DNA of 64,000 nucleotides from Streptococcus mitis (GCF_946190375.1 NZ_CAMIAF010000011.1:19199-83198), one strand, 5' to 3'; positions 1 to 8,719 are shown, counted from the first letter of the stretch. Program-made: numbers and translations. Notes: generated by a model not told the origin, from the sequence alone.

Positions 1-46
1 AAGTTGGGGAAATAAAATTTCTTCTTTCGGTTTTTACTTACTCGGT

Positions 47-78
47 GCCGTAAGGATTGCAGTCCTTACGGCTTTTTT
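47..78 (+). terminator. Rho-independent terminator
   Basis: A perfect 10-bp stem (GCCGTAAGGA / TCCTTACGGC) with a 6-nt loop is followed by six T on the plus strand. It would end a plus-strand transcript entering from before the window and faces the converging transposase gene. Confidence 0.8.
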
Positions 79-140
79 ATTTGCTTAAATTTGATATCAT
101 TATAGCACGTTTTATCCCCTGGTGCAACTATTTCTAAATA

Positions 141-1451
141 TCAGGGTTTAAATTTCTTCCAGGTAATTTTCCCAGTTGGCATATATTGACTTGTTTTTTT
201 GGACTCTAAGCGTCTAACCTCCCCACCAGATAGACCTCTTTGCTCTTGAATTTGATCATAGTCAACAATCCAAGACCCCAATAATAATTCTCGGAGTTCG
301 TCTTTATCAGCCAAGAGTATCATTTTACTCATTGCTTCTGCTCCTTTTTCTGTCCAATATTTTCCACCTCTCTTCATACGGTAAGTAATTTTACGATGCT
401 GACTTTCCATTATACCTATTCCAGAATGTGAAAGGCCTCTCAATTCTGCAGGCTTGGTATATTGAAAATTTTGAAGAAGGCGCCGTTTAAATTTATAGAA
501 CTGTTCTATCTCTTCCTGAGTCTCTATTAAAGCCTCTGTCGTATCTAAAACACTACGTAATAAACTTTTGTCATGCCTTTGAATCGCTTGAAATGCTTTC
601 TCTAAAAGCTCTGATGGATAAGAATTGAAAAAGCTTTTTAAACTATGATTAAGATGATATTCGTCCCAAAAATGCTCATGGCGACTTACTCTGAGTATCT
701 TTGCCATTTCTTTAAAGACATACGGTGTATAGCCATGCCCTCCATCTGAATTAGTGACAAAAATAGTTTCTTTACTAATCTCGAAAGTATTAGTTAAATA
801 GTCTATTACCTGCTCTCTCACTAAACGATTTTTGGGTGAAATAAATTCCTTTTTGTTTTGCAGTTCAAATCTCTTACTCCCTATCTTTTTGCTTCCTGTA
901 TGTACGACAAAATGAGAAAGATCTATACGGCGATTATTTAGATTTTTATCACTTGATTTTACCATTACACCATCTCCCTCTACGTAGATGACATCTACTT
1001 TCTCTTTTATTTCGTTTGATTCTTGATAAGACTGGTAACTTTCCTGTTTCTTCAACAAATCAGCGCATAGTTTAACTGCCTTAACGACTGTAGGTTTTGT
1101 AATCACAATATTATAAGTCATTTCAATCACTTGTATCACTTTTCCATAAGACATCATAGTAGATAATTTAGCTATTTGGTACATAAATTCTCTGGAATAC
1201 CTAGTATTTCTCTCTAAACCCAATTTATCATCAACAGGAATTATCCAGTTATCTCCTTTTTTCCAACGCCTTCTCCTAAAAGTAAATTCCCCAAATGTAA
1301 AAGCTACTGTTCGCTCCATTGAATGAATACAGGTATAACCTCTTCGCTTCATGATAGGCACTTGTGAATCATCATAAGATTTTATCCAATTTAAAAAATC
1401 TTTACCGCTGCTCTCTAATAAATTCTCCTTGAATAAACGTTCATCTAGCAC
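141..1451 (-). CDS. ISLre2-family (UPF0236) transposase
   Basis: Transposase of about 436 aa, a usual length for ISLre2/UPF0236 proteins. Visible family-like features are the Arg/Lys-rich N-terminal stretch FTFRRRRWKKGD, the central acidic segment VDVIYVEGDGVMVKS (a likely catalytic Asp region) and HEHFWDEYHLNHSLK. The reading frame opens at a TTG at 1460 that touches the AGGAGG ribosome site. A GTG at 1451 is spaced 9 nt from it and is the better start. I found no convincing terminal inverted repeats, so the insertion limits are unknown. It lies downstream of the conjugation gene's terminator and is probably a passenger within the element. Confidence 0.85.
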   Translation of the reverse strand: MLDERLFKENLLESSGKDFLNWIKSYDDSQVPIMKRRGYTCIHSMERTVAFTFGEFTFRRRRWKKGDNWIIPVDDKLGLERNTRYSREFMYQIAKLSTMMSYGKVIQVIEMTYNIVITKPTVVKAVKLCADLLKKQESYQSYQESNEIKEKVDVIYVEGDGVMVKSSDKNLNNRRIDLSHFVVHTGSKKIGSKRFELQNKKEFISPKNRLVREQVIDYLTNTFEISKETIFVTNSDGGHGYTPYVFKEMAKILRVSRHEHFWDEYHLNHSLKSFFNSYPSELLEKAFQAIQRHDKSLLRSVLDTTEALIETQEEIEQFYKFKRRLLQNFQYTKPAELRGLSHSGIGIMESQHRKITYRMKRGGKYWTEKGAEAMSKMILLADKDELRELLLGSWIVDYDQIQEQRGLSGGEVRRLESKKTSQYMPTGKITWKKFKP

Positions 1452-1469
1452 CTGCCACAACCTCCTTTA

Positions 1470-1489
1470 GTACAATAGAGCTATTGTAC
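1470..1489. repeat. Inverted repeat upstream of the transposase
   Basis: Two perfect 9-bp arms, GTACAATAG and CTATTGTAC, surround a 2-nt centre, immediately before the transposase ribosome site. It could be an operator or an mRNA hairpin limiting transposase translation; the role is inferred. Confidence 0.5.
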
Positions 1490-1527
1490 AAGTCAGGTAG
1501 AACTTTAGGCAAATTTATTTTAATTCT

Positions 1528-1557
1528 ACAAAAAACTCCTGACATAAATCAGGAGTT
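1528..1557 (-). terminator. Terminator after the conjugation membrane gene
   Basis: The stem AACTCCTGA / TCAGGAGTT with a 6-nt loop is followed on the minus strand by TTTTTTG. It closes the leftward operon whose last gene is the large membrane protein. Confidence 0.85.
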
Positions 1558-1638
1558 AAAGATATAGATACGAACTATTAAATCTAACAAACAAATACAA
1601 TGTTAGTAGTTTGCCATTTTTTTAAAAAAACGTCAACA

Positions 1639-3711
1639 TTAATTATCATCTTCTTCACTCTCAGCACCTGTGATATGACGTCCCCCCTGCATACGCTGTC
1701 CTGCTTGTTGCATTTGTTGGTTCATGTAATTCATTTGATTCATGCTCTGTTGAAATTTTTGTTGAGAAGAATCAGGCTGTGCTGGTGGTTGTGTCGATTC
1801 TGAAACTGGTGCCTCTGCAGGTGGATTTGGATCTTGAATTGGGGACTCTGCAGGTGAATTTGGATCTTGAATTGGGGACTCCATTCCTTCAGCTGAAGAA
1901 GTTGGATCGACAATAGGTGCATCCGTTGTTCCTGGATCGATTGGAGGTTCAGGAATATCAATTGGGCCAGGCTGACCAATTCCAGGAACCGCATCATTTT
2001 TCAGAGCGTTATAGGTCGCATTTTGAGCAGAGACGGCCTTATCATCTAGGTTATTTAAAACGTTGCCTACTGCCCCTTTCGTATTTTGCATGGCTTCAAA
2101 AGTTTTCCATTCTGCCAAATCAACCATATTACTTACACCACCTTTGGCCGCATTCATCAAGCCCTGGTCTTTTACAGAGTTCCAAGCACCTTGAATACCA
2201 CCTCCAGTTCTGGCAAGGCTATTCCCTAGGATCTGGCTTCCTTTAGATAAGGCATCTGGAGCTTTTTGTGCCATATCCATACCAAATTGACCAAGTGCCA
2301 TACCCCCATTAAAGACACCACCTGCTCCAGCCGCAAAGGCATTGCCCATCATCATAGCTCCGAGCAGTTGTTGAGCTGTTTCACTATGACCTGTTGAAAC
2401 TCCAAGCCAGCGCTCGATCATGGCCACTCCTTGCATAGCTGCAAAGAATACTCCAACATAAACTACACAGGCCGCTATCATTTGTTCCCAACTATTAAGG
2501 CCTTCAAAGAATCCTCCAGAAAGCTTCGCCACAGCTGAGACAGAGAGAACTGGTAAATCTCGGAAAATCTCAAGCGTTACACGCATAATGATCACCTCAA
2601 AGAAGATACCTGCTCCAGCACCGCCAATTGTTCTTAATAATTCCTTATATTTTTTAGAGTTAGAAAGTGAAGTATAACCGACTAGAGGTGAAATAAGTGC
2701 TTCAATAAGAATATCAAAAATAGATTTTACGAGTTTAATGGCCATACTCGTTAAAAGAATAATCAAAATAAAATACTGAGCAAACATCCCAATCCAATTG
2801 ACTTTATAACGCATATACACTGGTTCAAAAGCATTTAATCCCTTTACAAAGCGATGTTCATCAACAGTTAAAATTCCATTTTGAGTTGCATTTAATTGAT
2901 GAAGAAAGAGTCCTTTTAATCCTTTTTGTTTTGTCTCAAGAGCATCTAATAGAACTGTATCAGTCGCTCCAAATGTGGCACTAAAATCAATTCGTGAAGC
3001 AAAATCAGAGGTATCACGTTTATCTGGACTATCTGAAATATTATTAAGAGGAGTCGAGCCTTCCTGGATAGGTTTAATAAATCCATAGTCATCCATTGGG
3101 AAAAGTTCTGTTGAAAAATCCTTATCAATTAAAACTTTCAAATCTACAACATTATTTTTCATAGGTTGAATAGCTAGAGAAGAGAAATACTTTGAATTGT
3201 CTCCTGAGGCACTCTCTACTTTCTGAACACTCTGCACATCTTCAGAAATAGCCGTAGATATTGTCGTTAAAGCCAACGGTAAAGCTGAAGATACTAGGGT
3301 CACCATCAAAAAATTTAAGATTACATTTTTATATTTAACTGGTTTTGTAAAAACTCCTGTAACAGCTGATACAACGAGTATTAAGGCAAACAGAGAAGTT
3401 CCAATTACCTGAAACCAGTAAAAAAATTGACCAATTACTGTCTTCTGATCCCCCAGATATCCGAAAAGTCCAAAAAGCTTAAATAAATTGTTAAAAACAT
3501 GTTCTAGACTAGCAGTTATAAAATACAGCCCTTTAGCCAAAGAGCCCCATAAACTAGATAAAAACGCTAAATAAGCTGGTGTTGGTTCCAGGTAATTGCT
3601 CCAATACTTATAAAATTCAACTAAAGGAGCCGAACGTTCATCTGTTATTGGAATCTTGTTATGTAAGTTATCGAATCTTGACATTAAATCTGAAAAATTA
3701 TCATATTTCAT
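1639..3711 (-). CDS. Multi-pass conjugation membrane protein (VirB6/TrsL-like)
   Basis: 690-aa protein starting at an ATG behind AGGGAG. A short soluble N-terminus is followed by hydrophobic segments near residues 50-70, 90-115 and 130-150, a roughly 140-residue extracytoplasmic stretch, and further segments near 300-325, 360-385 and 410-430. Next comes a Gly/Ala-rich region, then a Pro-rich tail with an exact 11-residue repeat and a Gln/Met-rich end. This topology matches mating-channel membrane proteins of Gram-positive conjugation systems (VirB6/TrsL type; possibly the family first named from pLS20). The exact family name is from memory and not verified. It is the last gene of its operon. 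Confidence 0.7.
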   Translation of the reverse strand: MKYDNFSDLMSRFDNLHNKIPITDERSAPLVEFYKYWSNYLEPTPAYLAFLSSLWGSLAKGLYFITASLEHVFNNLFKLFGLFGYLGDQKTVIGQFFYWFQVIGTSLFALILVVSAVTGVFTKPVKYKNVILNFLMVTLVSSALPLALTTISTAISEDVQSVQKVESASGDNSKYFSSLAIQPMKNNVVDLKVLIDKDFSTELFPMDDYGFIKPIQEGSTPLNNISDSPDKRDTSDFASRIDFSATFGATDTVLLDALETKQKGLKGLFLHQLNATQNGILTVDEHRFVKGLNAFEPVYMRYKVNWIGMFAQYFILIILLTSMAIKLVKSIFDILIEALISPLVGYTSLSNSKKYKELLRTIGGAGAGIFFEVIIMRVTLEIFRDLPVLSVSAVAKLSGGFFEGLNSWEQMIAACVVYVGVFFAAMQGVAMIERWLGVSTGHSETAQQLLGAMMMGNAFAAGAGGVFNGGMALGQFGMDMAQKAPDALSKGSQILGNSLARTGGGIQGAWNSVKDQGLMNAAKGGVSNMVDLAEWKTFEAMQNTKGAVGNVLNNLDDKAVSAQNATYNALKNDAVPGIGQPGPIDIPEPPIDPGTTDAPIVDPTSSAEGMESPIQDPNSPAESPIQDPNPPAEAPVSESTQPPAQPDSSQQKFQQSMNQMNYMNQQMQQAGQRMQGGRHITGAESEEDDN
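1813..1878 (-). repeat. 33-bp tandem repeat inside the conjugation gene
   Basis: Two adjacent 33-bp units (1813-1845 and 1846-1878) differ at one base and encode an 11-residue Pro/Asp/Ser-rich repeat in the C-terminal tail. The length keeps the frame, so copy number can change without breaking the gene. Confidence 0.85.
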
Positions 3712-3779
3712 TATATTCTCCCTACGGTTTTTATTTCTAGCATAATAGATAATGAAATATCTTGTATTAAAGGGACAAA

Positions 3780-3806
3780 CAAAAAAAAGGAGCCAGTAAG
3801 CTCCTT
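3780..3806 (-). terminator. Terminator after the lipoprotein gene
   Basis: The stem AAGGAGC / GCTCCTT with a 6-nt loop is followed by eight T on the minus strand. It lies 8 bp past the lipoprotein stop codon. Confidence 0.85.
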
Positions 3807-3813
3807 TAAAATA

Positions 3814-4335
3814 CTAGTCTTTAGCTGTTCCGGTAAAAGCAAACTGATCCCAATCATCACCCAACGAAAGAATTTTAATACTATTACCGTTATTACTCAA
3901 AATAATTTGATATACCGAACGTTGCTCATCTACTGAAATTTTACCGTCTTTATTTCCATTTCTATCATCACTTATCAAACCAATATAGAAAACAGCAGTA
4001 TCTGTATTTTTTATCTCTCCCTTATTTTTTTCAGCTTGACCTTTAAAGTTAGAAGCTAGCTCATCCTCAGACAATACTTGATATGTTTTGATATGAGATT
4101 CAATTTCAGTTCCGTCTGAAATTGTACTCTTATTCACATCAAAATCAAACTCATTAGTTGTTTCATCAAAATATGTCGCATTATCTGTATCAGATCGATA
4201 ATACCCCAAATAACGACTTTTTAAGGTGCTAGGTGTGCCGTCTGCATTTTGTGAAGTTTTACCTGAACAAGCTGTTAAGATAGCAATACAGAGGCCAAGA
4301 ACTCCTAAAATAAGCATCAATTTCTGTTTCATCAT
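3814..4335 (-). CDS. Lipoprotein with an EF-hand-like loop
   Basis: 173-aa protein. The N-terminus is a lipoprotein signal, with a hydrophobic core and the lipobox LTAC at about residues 20-23, so it should be anchored to the outer face of the membrane. The mature part is soluble and acidic. The stretch DDRNGNKDGKISVDE resembles a calcium-binding EF-hand loop (Asp/Asn at alternate positions, then DG and a final Glu). It has its own terminator and sits between the channel gene and small DNA-binding genes of the element. Function is unknown; a surface role in mating or exclusion is a guess. Confidence 0.6.
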   Translation of the reverse strand: MMKQKLMLILGVLGLCIAILTACSGKTSQNADGTPSTLKSRYLGYYRSDTDNATYFDETTNEFDFDVNKSTISDGTEIESHIKTYQVLSEDELASNFKGQAEKNKGEIKNTDTAVFYIGLISDDRNGNKDGKISVDEQRSVYQIILSNNGNSIKILSLGDDWDQFAFTGTAKD

Positions 4336-4394
4336 AGATGATCTCCTTTATTCCTGTTTTACTTGCTTTATTATACCAAACTTTTAGCCTAAAA

Positions 4395-4706
4395 TCACTC
4401 CTTCATAACACGATTTAACCAGCTAACTGTCAGCTCTTCGACTATTTCTTGTTTCCCACTAACTCCCAAAATAGTTATCTCATTTTTTATTAATAACTCT
4501 AAAATTTTGTTCTGCTGTTCCTTAATTTCAGTCAAACTCTTAGAAAAGGCATTGTCATATAAATTCAAGCCATCTAATTGACAAATTTTTTCCAGCTGAG
4601 CTAACATAAACGCATTGAAAGAAGGAAAATTTTGTTCCTTTTTCATCATATGTAGCTGAATAAACATATCTTCTGGTATATTGCGAATAAGTAAATCTTT
4701 AGTCAT
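4395..4706 (-). CDS. Small ribbon-helix-helix-like protein
   Basis: About 103 aa. The N-terminus (KDLLIRNIPEDMFIQLHMM) has the beta-strand then helix pattern of ribbon-helix-helix DNA-binding proteins, followed by a helical, probably coiled-coil, segment. The ATG at 4706, 9 nt after GGGGAGG, is preferred over a GTG one codon earlier. It overlaps the upstream gene by 8 bp, so the two are probably translated together. In conjugative elements such pairs often act as relaxosome accessory proteins or repressors; no relaxase is visible in the window. Confidence 0.5.
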   Translation of the reverse strand: MTKDLLIRNIPEDMFIQLHMMKKEQNFPSFNAFMLAQLEKICQLDGLNLYDNAFSKSLTEIKEQQNKILELLIKNEITILGVSGKQEIVEELTVSWLNRVMKE

Positions 4707-5034
4707 CACATTCTACCTCCCCTTCATACTCTAGCCAACGTGAAATATGATCGCCATAACAATCGATCTTTTCGTTGAAACTATCTAATTGTTCTGTTTG
4801 TTTTTGAACTTGGTTTTGAATATGGTCTGAAGCTAATTTCATATTTTCCAAATGAGCTACATATAATTCTTGAGCTCTATTGAATCTCCCAAATTCAATT
4901 TTTTCACGCAAAATCTGAAGTAAAAACTCATTAAAAGATTTTGCTTTTTTCTTTTTAGCAAGTGATTTTAAATAATCAATTTCCAGTTGAGTTAATCCAC
5001 GAATTTTTAACTCACTTCGTTTTCCGTTAGTCAT
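4699..5034 (-). CDS. Ribbon-helix-helix-like protein, possible relaxosome accessory
   Basis: 111 aa. The N-terminal pattern SELKIRGLTQLEIDYLKSL, then a Lys-rich turn and a helix, fits a ribbon-helix-helix fold. The C-terminal half is helical with a Gln/Leu-rich coiled-coil look. It overlaps the next small gene and follows an HTH protein gene by 16 bp. Proteins of this form near a non-coding hub often bind an origin of transfer. The family is not confirmed. Confidence 0.5.
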   Translation of the reverse strand: MTNGKRSELKIRGLTQLEIDYLKSLAKKKKAKSFNEFLLQILREKIEFGRFNRAQELYVAHLENMKLASDHIQNQVQKQTEQLDSFNEKIDCYGDHISRWLEYEGEVECDD

Positions 5035-5050
5035 TTATTATCCATCCTTT

Positions 5051-5491
5051 CTACTCCACCAAAAAATCATAATGCCTCTTACTTTTCAATTCAATATAAT
5101 CTGCAAGTACGAAATAAAACTCATTCTCTGGCGTTCCTTTTGACCGTTCCTCCAATTCATGTAAAACTTTTAAACTATCTGGTGAACGAATTAAAAATTC
5201 TCGAAATTGTTCAATAGTATCTCTAGTATTTTCTCTATACAACTCTGTCCGACTCATTAATAATTCTTGAATCAAACTGAGTTGATTTTTAACTATTGTT
5301 TCAAAGCTTTCATCGTAATCCGTTGACCGTAAAAAGCTCTTTATTTTCATAACACCCTGAGGGGAAATGTATGTTACACCACCTTGTTTTTTGATATCAA
5401 TATCCTCCAATTTTTGACGGTGATATCTAACTAAACTTTTTGTAATCCCCAACTCTTTCGCAACTTCTAACATCGTTTTCCAATTATCCAT
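5051..5491 (-). CDS. HTH-domain plasmid/ICE regulator
   Basis: About 146 aa. Residues 1-30 (MLEVAKELGITKSLVRYHRQ) form a clear helix-turn-helix of the MerR-like type seen in plasmid-borne regulators, followed by a wing-like segment and a long helical C-terminus. The frame is open from a TTG at 5509, but no ribosome site supports that start; the ATG at 5491 puts the HTH at the N-terminus. It is first in a leftward cluster reading out of a 0.3-kb non-coding region with repeated motifs, which it might bind. Confidence 0.55.
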   Translation of the reverse strand: MDNWKTMLEVAKELGITKSLVRYHRQKLEDIDIKKQGGVTYISPQGVMKIKSFLRSTDYDESFETIVKNQLSLIQELLMSRTELYRENTRDTIEQFREFLIRSPDSLKVLHELEERSKGTPENEFYFVLADYIELKSKRHYDFLVE

Positions 5492-5804
5492 AAACACACC
5501 ATTTTCCAAATTAATTTTTATAGAGTGAAGCAGGGGGAAATTTGACCATATTTTGACCAGGCAAATTGCCTATCTTTTTCCTCTCCTATATCTAATAAAA
5601 GAGCATAAGGGAAACTGTTACCACATCCTGTGATAAGTTGATAGTATCAACGTTTCTAGTGTCCCCAATTTTCTCGGCTTCGCCTACTTTTACATACTTA
5701 CAAATTGCCCCCTCCCACATCATACACACACTAAAACACACTTATAAACATCAACTTTTCTCCTAATTTCTGTAAAATATATGGTTCTAAACTGCCTAAT
5801 TTTA
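5492..5804. other. Non-coding hub with repeats (operator / oriT candidate)
   Basis: About 310 bp without a gene between the HTH gene and a small membrane gene. It holds a direct repeat TTTGACCA at 5541-5548 and 5552-5559 (11 bp apart, one helical turn), an inverted repeat AGGCAA-A-TTGCCT at 5559-5571, and GTTGATA-G-TATCAAC at 5637-5651. The C-rich stretch GTGTCCCCAATTTT lies just after the last. Operators for the neighbouring DNA-binding proteins, or an origin of transfer, are plausible; neither is shown. Confidence 0.45.
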
Positions 5805-6047
5805 TTACTTTTTTATATTCTTTTTAAGTTGTTTTCTCTCTTCTACGGATAGGATTGTGACTCGTTTAGGAGCAATAGACAAGAATAAAATTACACCCGC
5901 AACTGAAGCTGGAAACAACCTGACTTTATTTTTCTTTGAAGATGATTGAAGCTGTATGTAACAGATTGGATAAATTAAAAGCCATGCTAGGAGTGTCATT
6001 ACAAAACTATACAATAGTGCTTCAAAAATTCTAAAAATTAATTCCAT
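5805..6047 (-). CDS. Small two-helix membrane protein
   Basis: 80 aa with two hydrophobic segments (about residues 5-32 and 44-60) and a basic C-terminus (KRVTILSVEERKQLKKNIKK). There is a good ribosome site (AAAGGAG) before the ATG. The family was not recognised. It is last in a run of small element genes starting near the rep gene. Confidence 0.5.
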   Translation of the reverse strand: MELIFRIFEALLYSFVMTLLAWLLIYPICYIQLQSSSKKNKVRLFPASVAGVILFLSIAPKRVTILSVEERKQLKKNIKK

Positions 6048-6066
6048 TTTTCTCTCCTTTATTTTT

Positions 6067-6429
6067 TTATTTTAATTTCAACTGTGTGATTTCTTCTTTC
6101 ATATTTTGATACATTTCCATAATATGTTTAAAAACTATCGGATCAAAATTTTTATACTTCTCAACAATTGGAAACATTGGAAAACCATCTATTTTTTCAG
6201 AATTCAGATATTGAGTTACAATTGTTTTATCAGTTATCAATGACGCTACTCTTACTAAAGCAGGAATACTCGTTATTACTTCCTGATTCTGATAAAAAGT
6301 TATCATAATATCGCCAACTTTTAAATTTAAATCCTCAAATTGTTCCTCCGTCACCTTGAAATAATAAGCCAATTCTTCCTGTCCTAATCCAGTCAAATAA
6401 TAACCTCGAATAATTTTACAACACTCCAT
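6067..6429 (-). CDS. Hypothetical protein of the mobile element
   Basis: 120 aa, soluble and slightly acidic, with no motif recognised. The ATG follows GGGGG and overlaps the end of the upstream 67-aa gene by 14 bp, so translation is probably coupled. It is part of a tightly packed four-gene cluster downstream of the replication gene. Confidence 0.5.
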   Translation of the reverse strand: MECCKIIRGYYLTGLGQEELAYYFKVTEEQFEDLNLKVGDIMITFYQNQEVITSIPALVRVASLITDKTIVTQYLNSEKIDGFPMFPIVEKYKNFDPIVFKHIMEMYQNMKEEITQLKLK

Positions 6430-6619
6430 AATCCCCCTCCTTCACAAATCGAAATGGTGCATCGTAGTATTTATAGTTAGTCGCCGTCTCTTTTTGTTTG
6501 GGCTTCTGATAATGATCTAAAAATTGACGAGCTAGACCTTTTGTTTCAAATACTACTATCACATCATCGTGACGAATAAAATCACCATTATAAAAACTGA
6601 AGATTAGCCATTTATCCAT
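6416..6619 (-). CDS. Small hypothetical protein of the mobile element
   Basis: 67 aa, rich in aromatic and charged residues; no family recognised. It overlaps both neighbours (8 bp with the HTH gene upstream, 14 bp with the gene downstream). This overlap supports it as a real member of the cluster. Confidence 0.5.
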   Translation of the reverse strand: MDKWLIFSFYNGDFIRHDDVIVVFETKGLARQFLDHYQKPKQKETATNYKYYDAPFRFVKEGDYGVL

Positions 6620-7160
6620 TTTTACCCTCCTTATAAAATGCCCAAGACATCAATTGATTATGATACTTTATCTTGTCTGTTATACCTTGTAAACGCCCCT
6701 CTTCATCCACCACACAAGGAATTCCCTCACGTGTAATATAATGACAAAGCGAAGAGTAGTTCAATCTCAATTTCCTTGCAATTTCTTTCCTAAATAAACC
6801 TTGATGCGCCAACTTTCTAATCTCTTTCCCATACTGACTAGGCACATTAGGTATCCCTAAATCACTCCTTTTATGACACACAGAATGATAAGAACGACCA
6901 AGTAACCTAGCTTGTTCTTTCACAGTCATTTTCCCACTCATTCTTTTTAAAGCATTAATTTCCCAGTCGGACCATTTATCCAATAGTTTAGTTTGAGTTC
7001 CCTCTTTTCTCAATTGATGAACTTTCCCTCTAACTGCAGATGCAGTTCTTCCTAGATACATCGCTACGGTAATACAATTGTCGCCGTCAGGATCTTCTGC
7101 AAACATTCTCACGTAGTCTATTTCTTCTTGTGTCCATCGACGACACTTTTTTTCATTCAT
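6612..7160 (-). CDS. Myb/SANT-like and HTH DNA-binding protein
   Basis: 182 aa with three DNA-binding-like units. RRWTQEEIDYVR at the N-terminus and SDWEINALKRM near residue 60 look like SANT/Myb-type helices, and RKEIARKLRLNYSSLCHYI near residue 135 is a helix-turn-helix. This repeated layout occurs in phage and plasmid proteins of low-GC Gram-positives. The start follows GGAGGG. It is encoded 65 bp downstream of rep, where Inc18 plasmids place their replication origin, so a copy-control or partition role is possible but not shown. Confidence 0.55.
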   Translation of the reverse strand: MNEKKCRRWTQEEIDYVRMFAEDPDGDNCITVAMYLGRTASAVRGKVHQLRKEGTQTKLLDKWSDWEINALKRMSGKMTVKEQARLLGRSYHSVCHKRSDLGIPNVPSQYGKEIRKLAHQGLFRKEIARKLRLNYSSLCHYITREGIPCVVDEEGRLQGITDKIKYHNQLMSWAFYKEGKNG

Positions 7161-7225
7161 TCTTTTCCCTCCAGTATCATAGATATAATGTAATGGCAGT
7201 CTGGCTATTAAATTTTTTCCTACTT

Positions 7226-8719
7226 TTATCCCACATCCTCCTCAAATAATTCTCCTTGTATGGCATGTTTTAAGCCCTCCTGTACATGATAAATAGTTTG
7301 GTTGATAATCTTTCTAGGTATCTTCAAAAGATGCGTAATGGTATCTAAATAGGCCTTTTTAGCATCTTGTTTCTTTTGCATAGCCGTTAAGATTATCATT
7401 CGAATAGAGGCTAATATTAATCCCCCTCCTCGCCCTTTTTTAACTTGTAAAAAAATTTTATGCTTCTCTACCAGTCTACGTAGAACGATTTTTAAGCTAG
7501 AACTGGCAATTCCAAGAGCAATCTGTAAGTCTTTTTGTGTCACTTTTAAAATAGTTTGATCTTGATTCGTTCTCTTTGTAATGTAAAACATAAGATCTTC
7601 TTCCCACTCGGAATAATGACTATTCTTTCTGTCTGCACGTTTCTTCTTAAACTTGTACCAACGTTGCTTCACAAAGAGATCTGAAGCCTTGAGTTCCTGA
7701 TTGACCCATGCTTTACATAAAGTCATTACATAGTCTCGGCTAGCAGCCTCATATTTTCCTGAGTAGGCGCTTGTGATAATCTTATGATATTCAACTGAAG
7801 AGAGTGGTTCGTCTAGATTTGCATTAAAACTAGAAAGAACTTCCTCACATTCTTCCTGATTGATTCCTGAAGAAAAGTTGGCTAAAGCTAGCGTGAAAAG
7901 AACGTTGTTTCTTCCCATCAAGGCTTTTCCACCTTTGATATTTCCCTCTCTCATCAGCAATTGATACCAGGGTTCATCAATCTGTTTCACCCCTTCAGAA
8001 CCTGAAATAACCGTCAAATTGGGCTTTTTACTTGGGAAGGGAAGATCTGATTGCTTCATCGACCAATCTAACCACTCCTGGAACGAATAGGTATAGTCAG
8101 CTTCAAAAAATTCAACATTATCAGTTCGAGGAATCCGAGCAATTCCAAAATGGTTACAGGTCATATCTACTGGTAAAGTTTGAGCAAAGTAATTTCTCAA
8201 ATTTTGAGAGATTGCTTTGGCCACCTTTACCACTCGAAATTGGGAATGAGCTGTAACATAAGCCGATTCTGAGAGGACAAAATAGGCTTGAAATCCCTTA
8301 TCAGATTTTAGAATCAACGTTGGCATAAAACCTAGCTCCAGAGAAGCGGTTAAAATATCTCCTGTCGTCATTTCTTCAGCTGCAGAGGTAATATCGAAGT
8401 CAATGTAGAATGTGTTAATCTGTCTAAGATTATCTTCAGAGTGCCCACGTGTAATCCGTCGACCAGCATCACTATAGCTTCCGTAGCAATATACATTAGG
8501 AGTCCAGTGTGTAAACTGATCCTGGTTCTCCAGCAATGATTCGATAGAGGTTAAAACAACACCACGTGCCTTCACCATATTCGCTTTTGAACGATAAGCA
8601 AATACAGAGCCTCGTCTTCCCTCTTCAGCTGAAGAGATGAGTTGTAGATGGCTATTCTTAAATTTTTGTGTTCTTAATCCGTTTTTTGTGATTAAGCTAA
8701 AGTATTCTTGTAACTTCAT
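7226..8719 (-). CDS. rep: Inc18-type replication initiator (RepE/RepR/RepS-like)
   Basis: 497 aa. From memory it resembles the Rep proteins of theta-replicating Inc18 plasmids (pAMbeta1, pIP501, pSM19035) along its length. Shared stretches include FAYRSK, GRGVVLTS, THWTPNVY, NLRQINTFYIDFDI and CNHFGIARIPRTDNVEFF. The DFD pair is the acidic motif expected of a primase-like core, and the C-terminal third looks like a winged-helix region. An ATG at 8758 opens the frame, but AGGAG lies 4 nt before the ATG at 8719, and that start gives the Inc18 Rep length. In Inc18 plasmids Rep acts in cis at an origin just downstream of rep, which would be about 7165-7225 here. Confidence 0.85.
   Translation of the reverse strand: MKLQEYFSLITKNGLRTQKFKNSHLQLISSAEEGRRGSVFAYRSKANMVKARGVVLTSIESLLENQDQFTHWTPNVYCYGSYSDAGRRITRGHSEDNLRQINTFYIDFDITSAAEEMTTGDILTASLELGFMPTLILKSDKGFQAYFVLSESAYVTAHSQFRVVKVAKAISQNLRNYFAQTLPVDMTCNHFGIARIPRTDNVEFFEADYTYSFQEWLDWSMKQSDLPFPSKKPNLTVISGSEGVKQIDEPWYQLLMREGNIKGGKALMGRNNVLFTLALANFSSGINQEECEEVLSSFNANLDEPLSSVEYHKIITSAYSGKYEAASRDYVMTLCKAWVNQELKASDLFVKQRWYKFKKKRADRKNSHYSEWEEDLMFYITKRTNQDQTILKVTQKDLQIALGIASSSLKIVLRRLVEKHKIFLQVKKGRGGGLILASIRMIILTAMQKKQDAKKAYLDTITHLLKIPRKIINQTIYHVQEGLKHAIQGELFEEDVG

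Noticed and set aside
100-1560. Terminal inverted repeats for the ISLre2-type insertion
   Set aside because: Searched by eye on both flanks; only short AT-rich matches were found, so no insertion-sequence limits are given.
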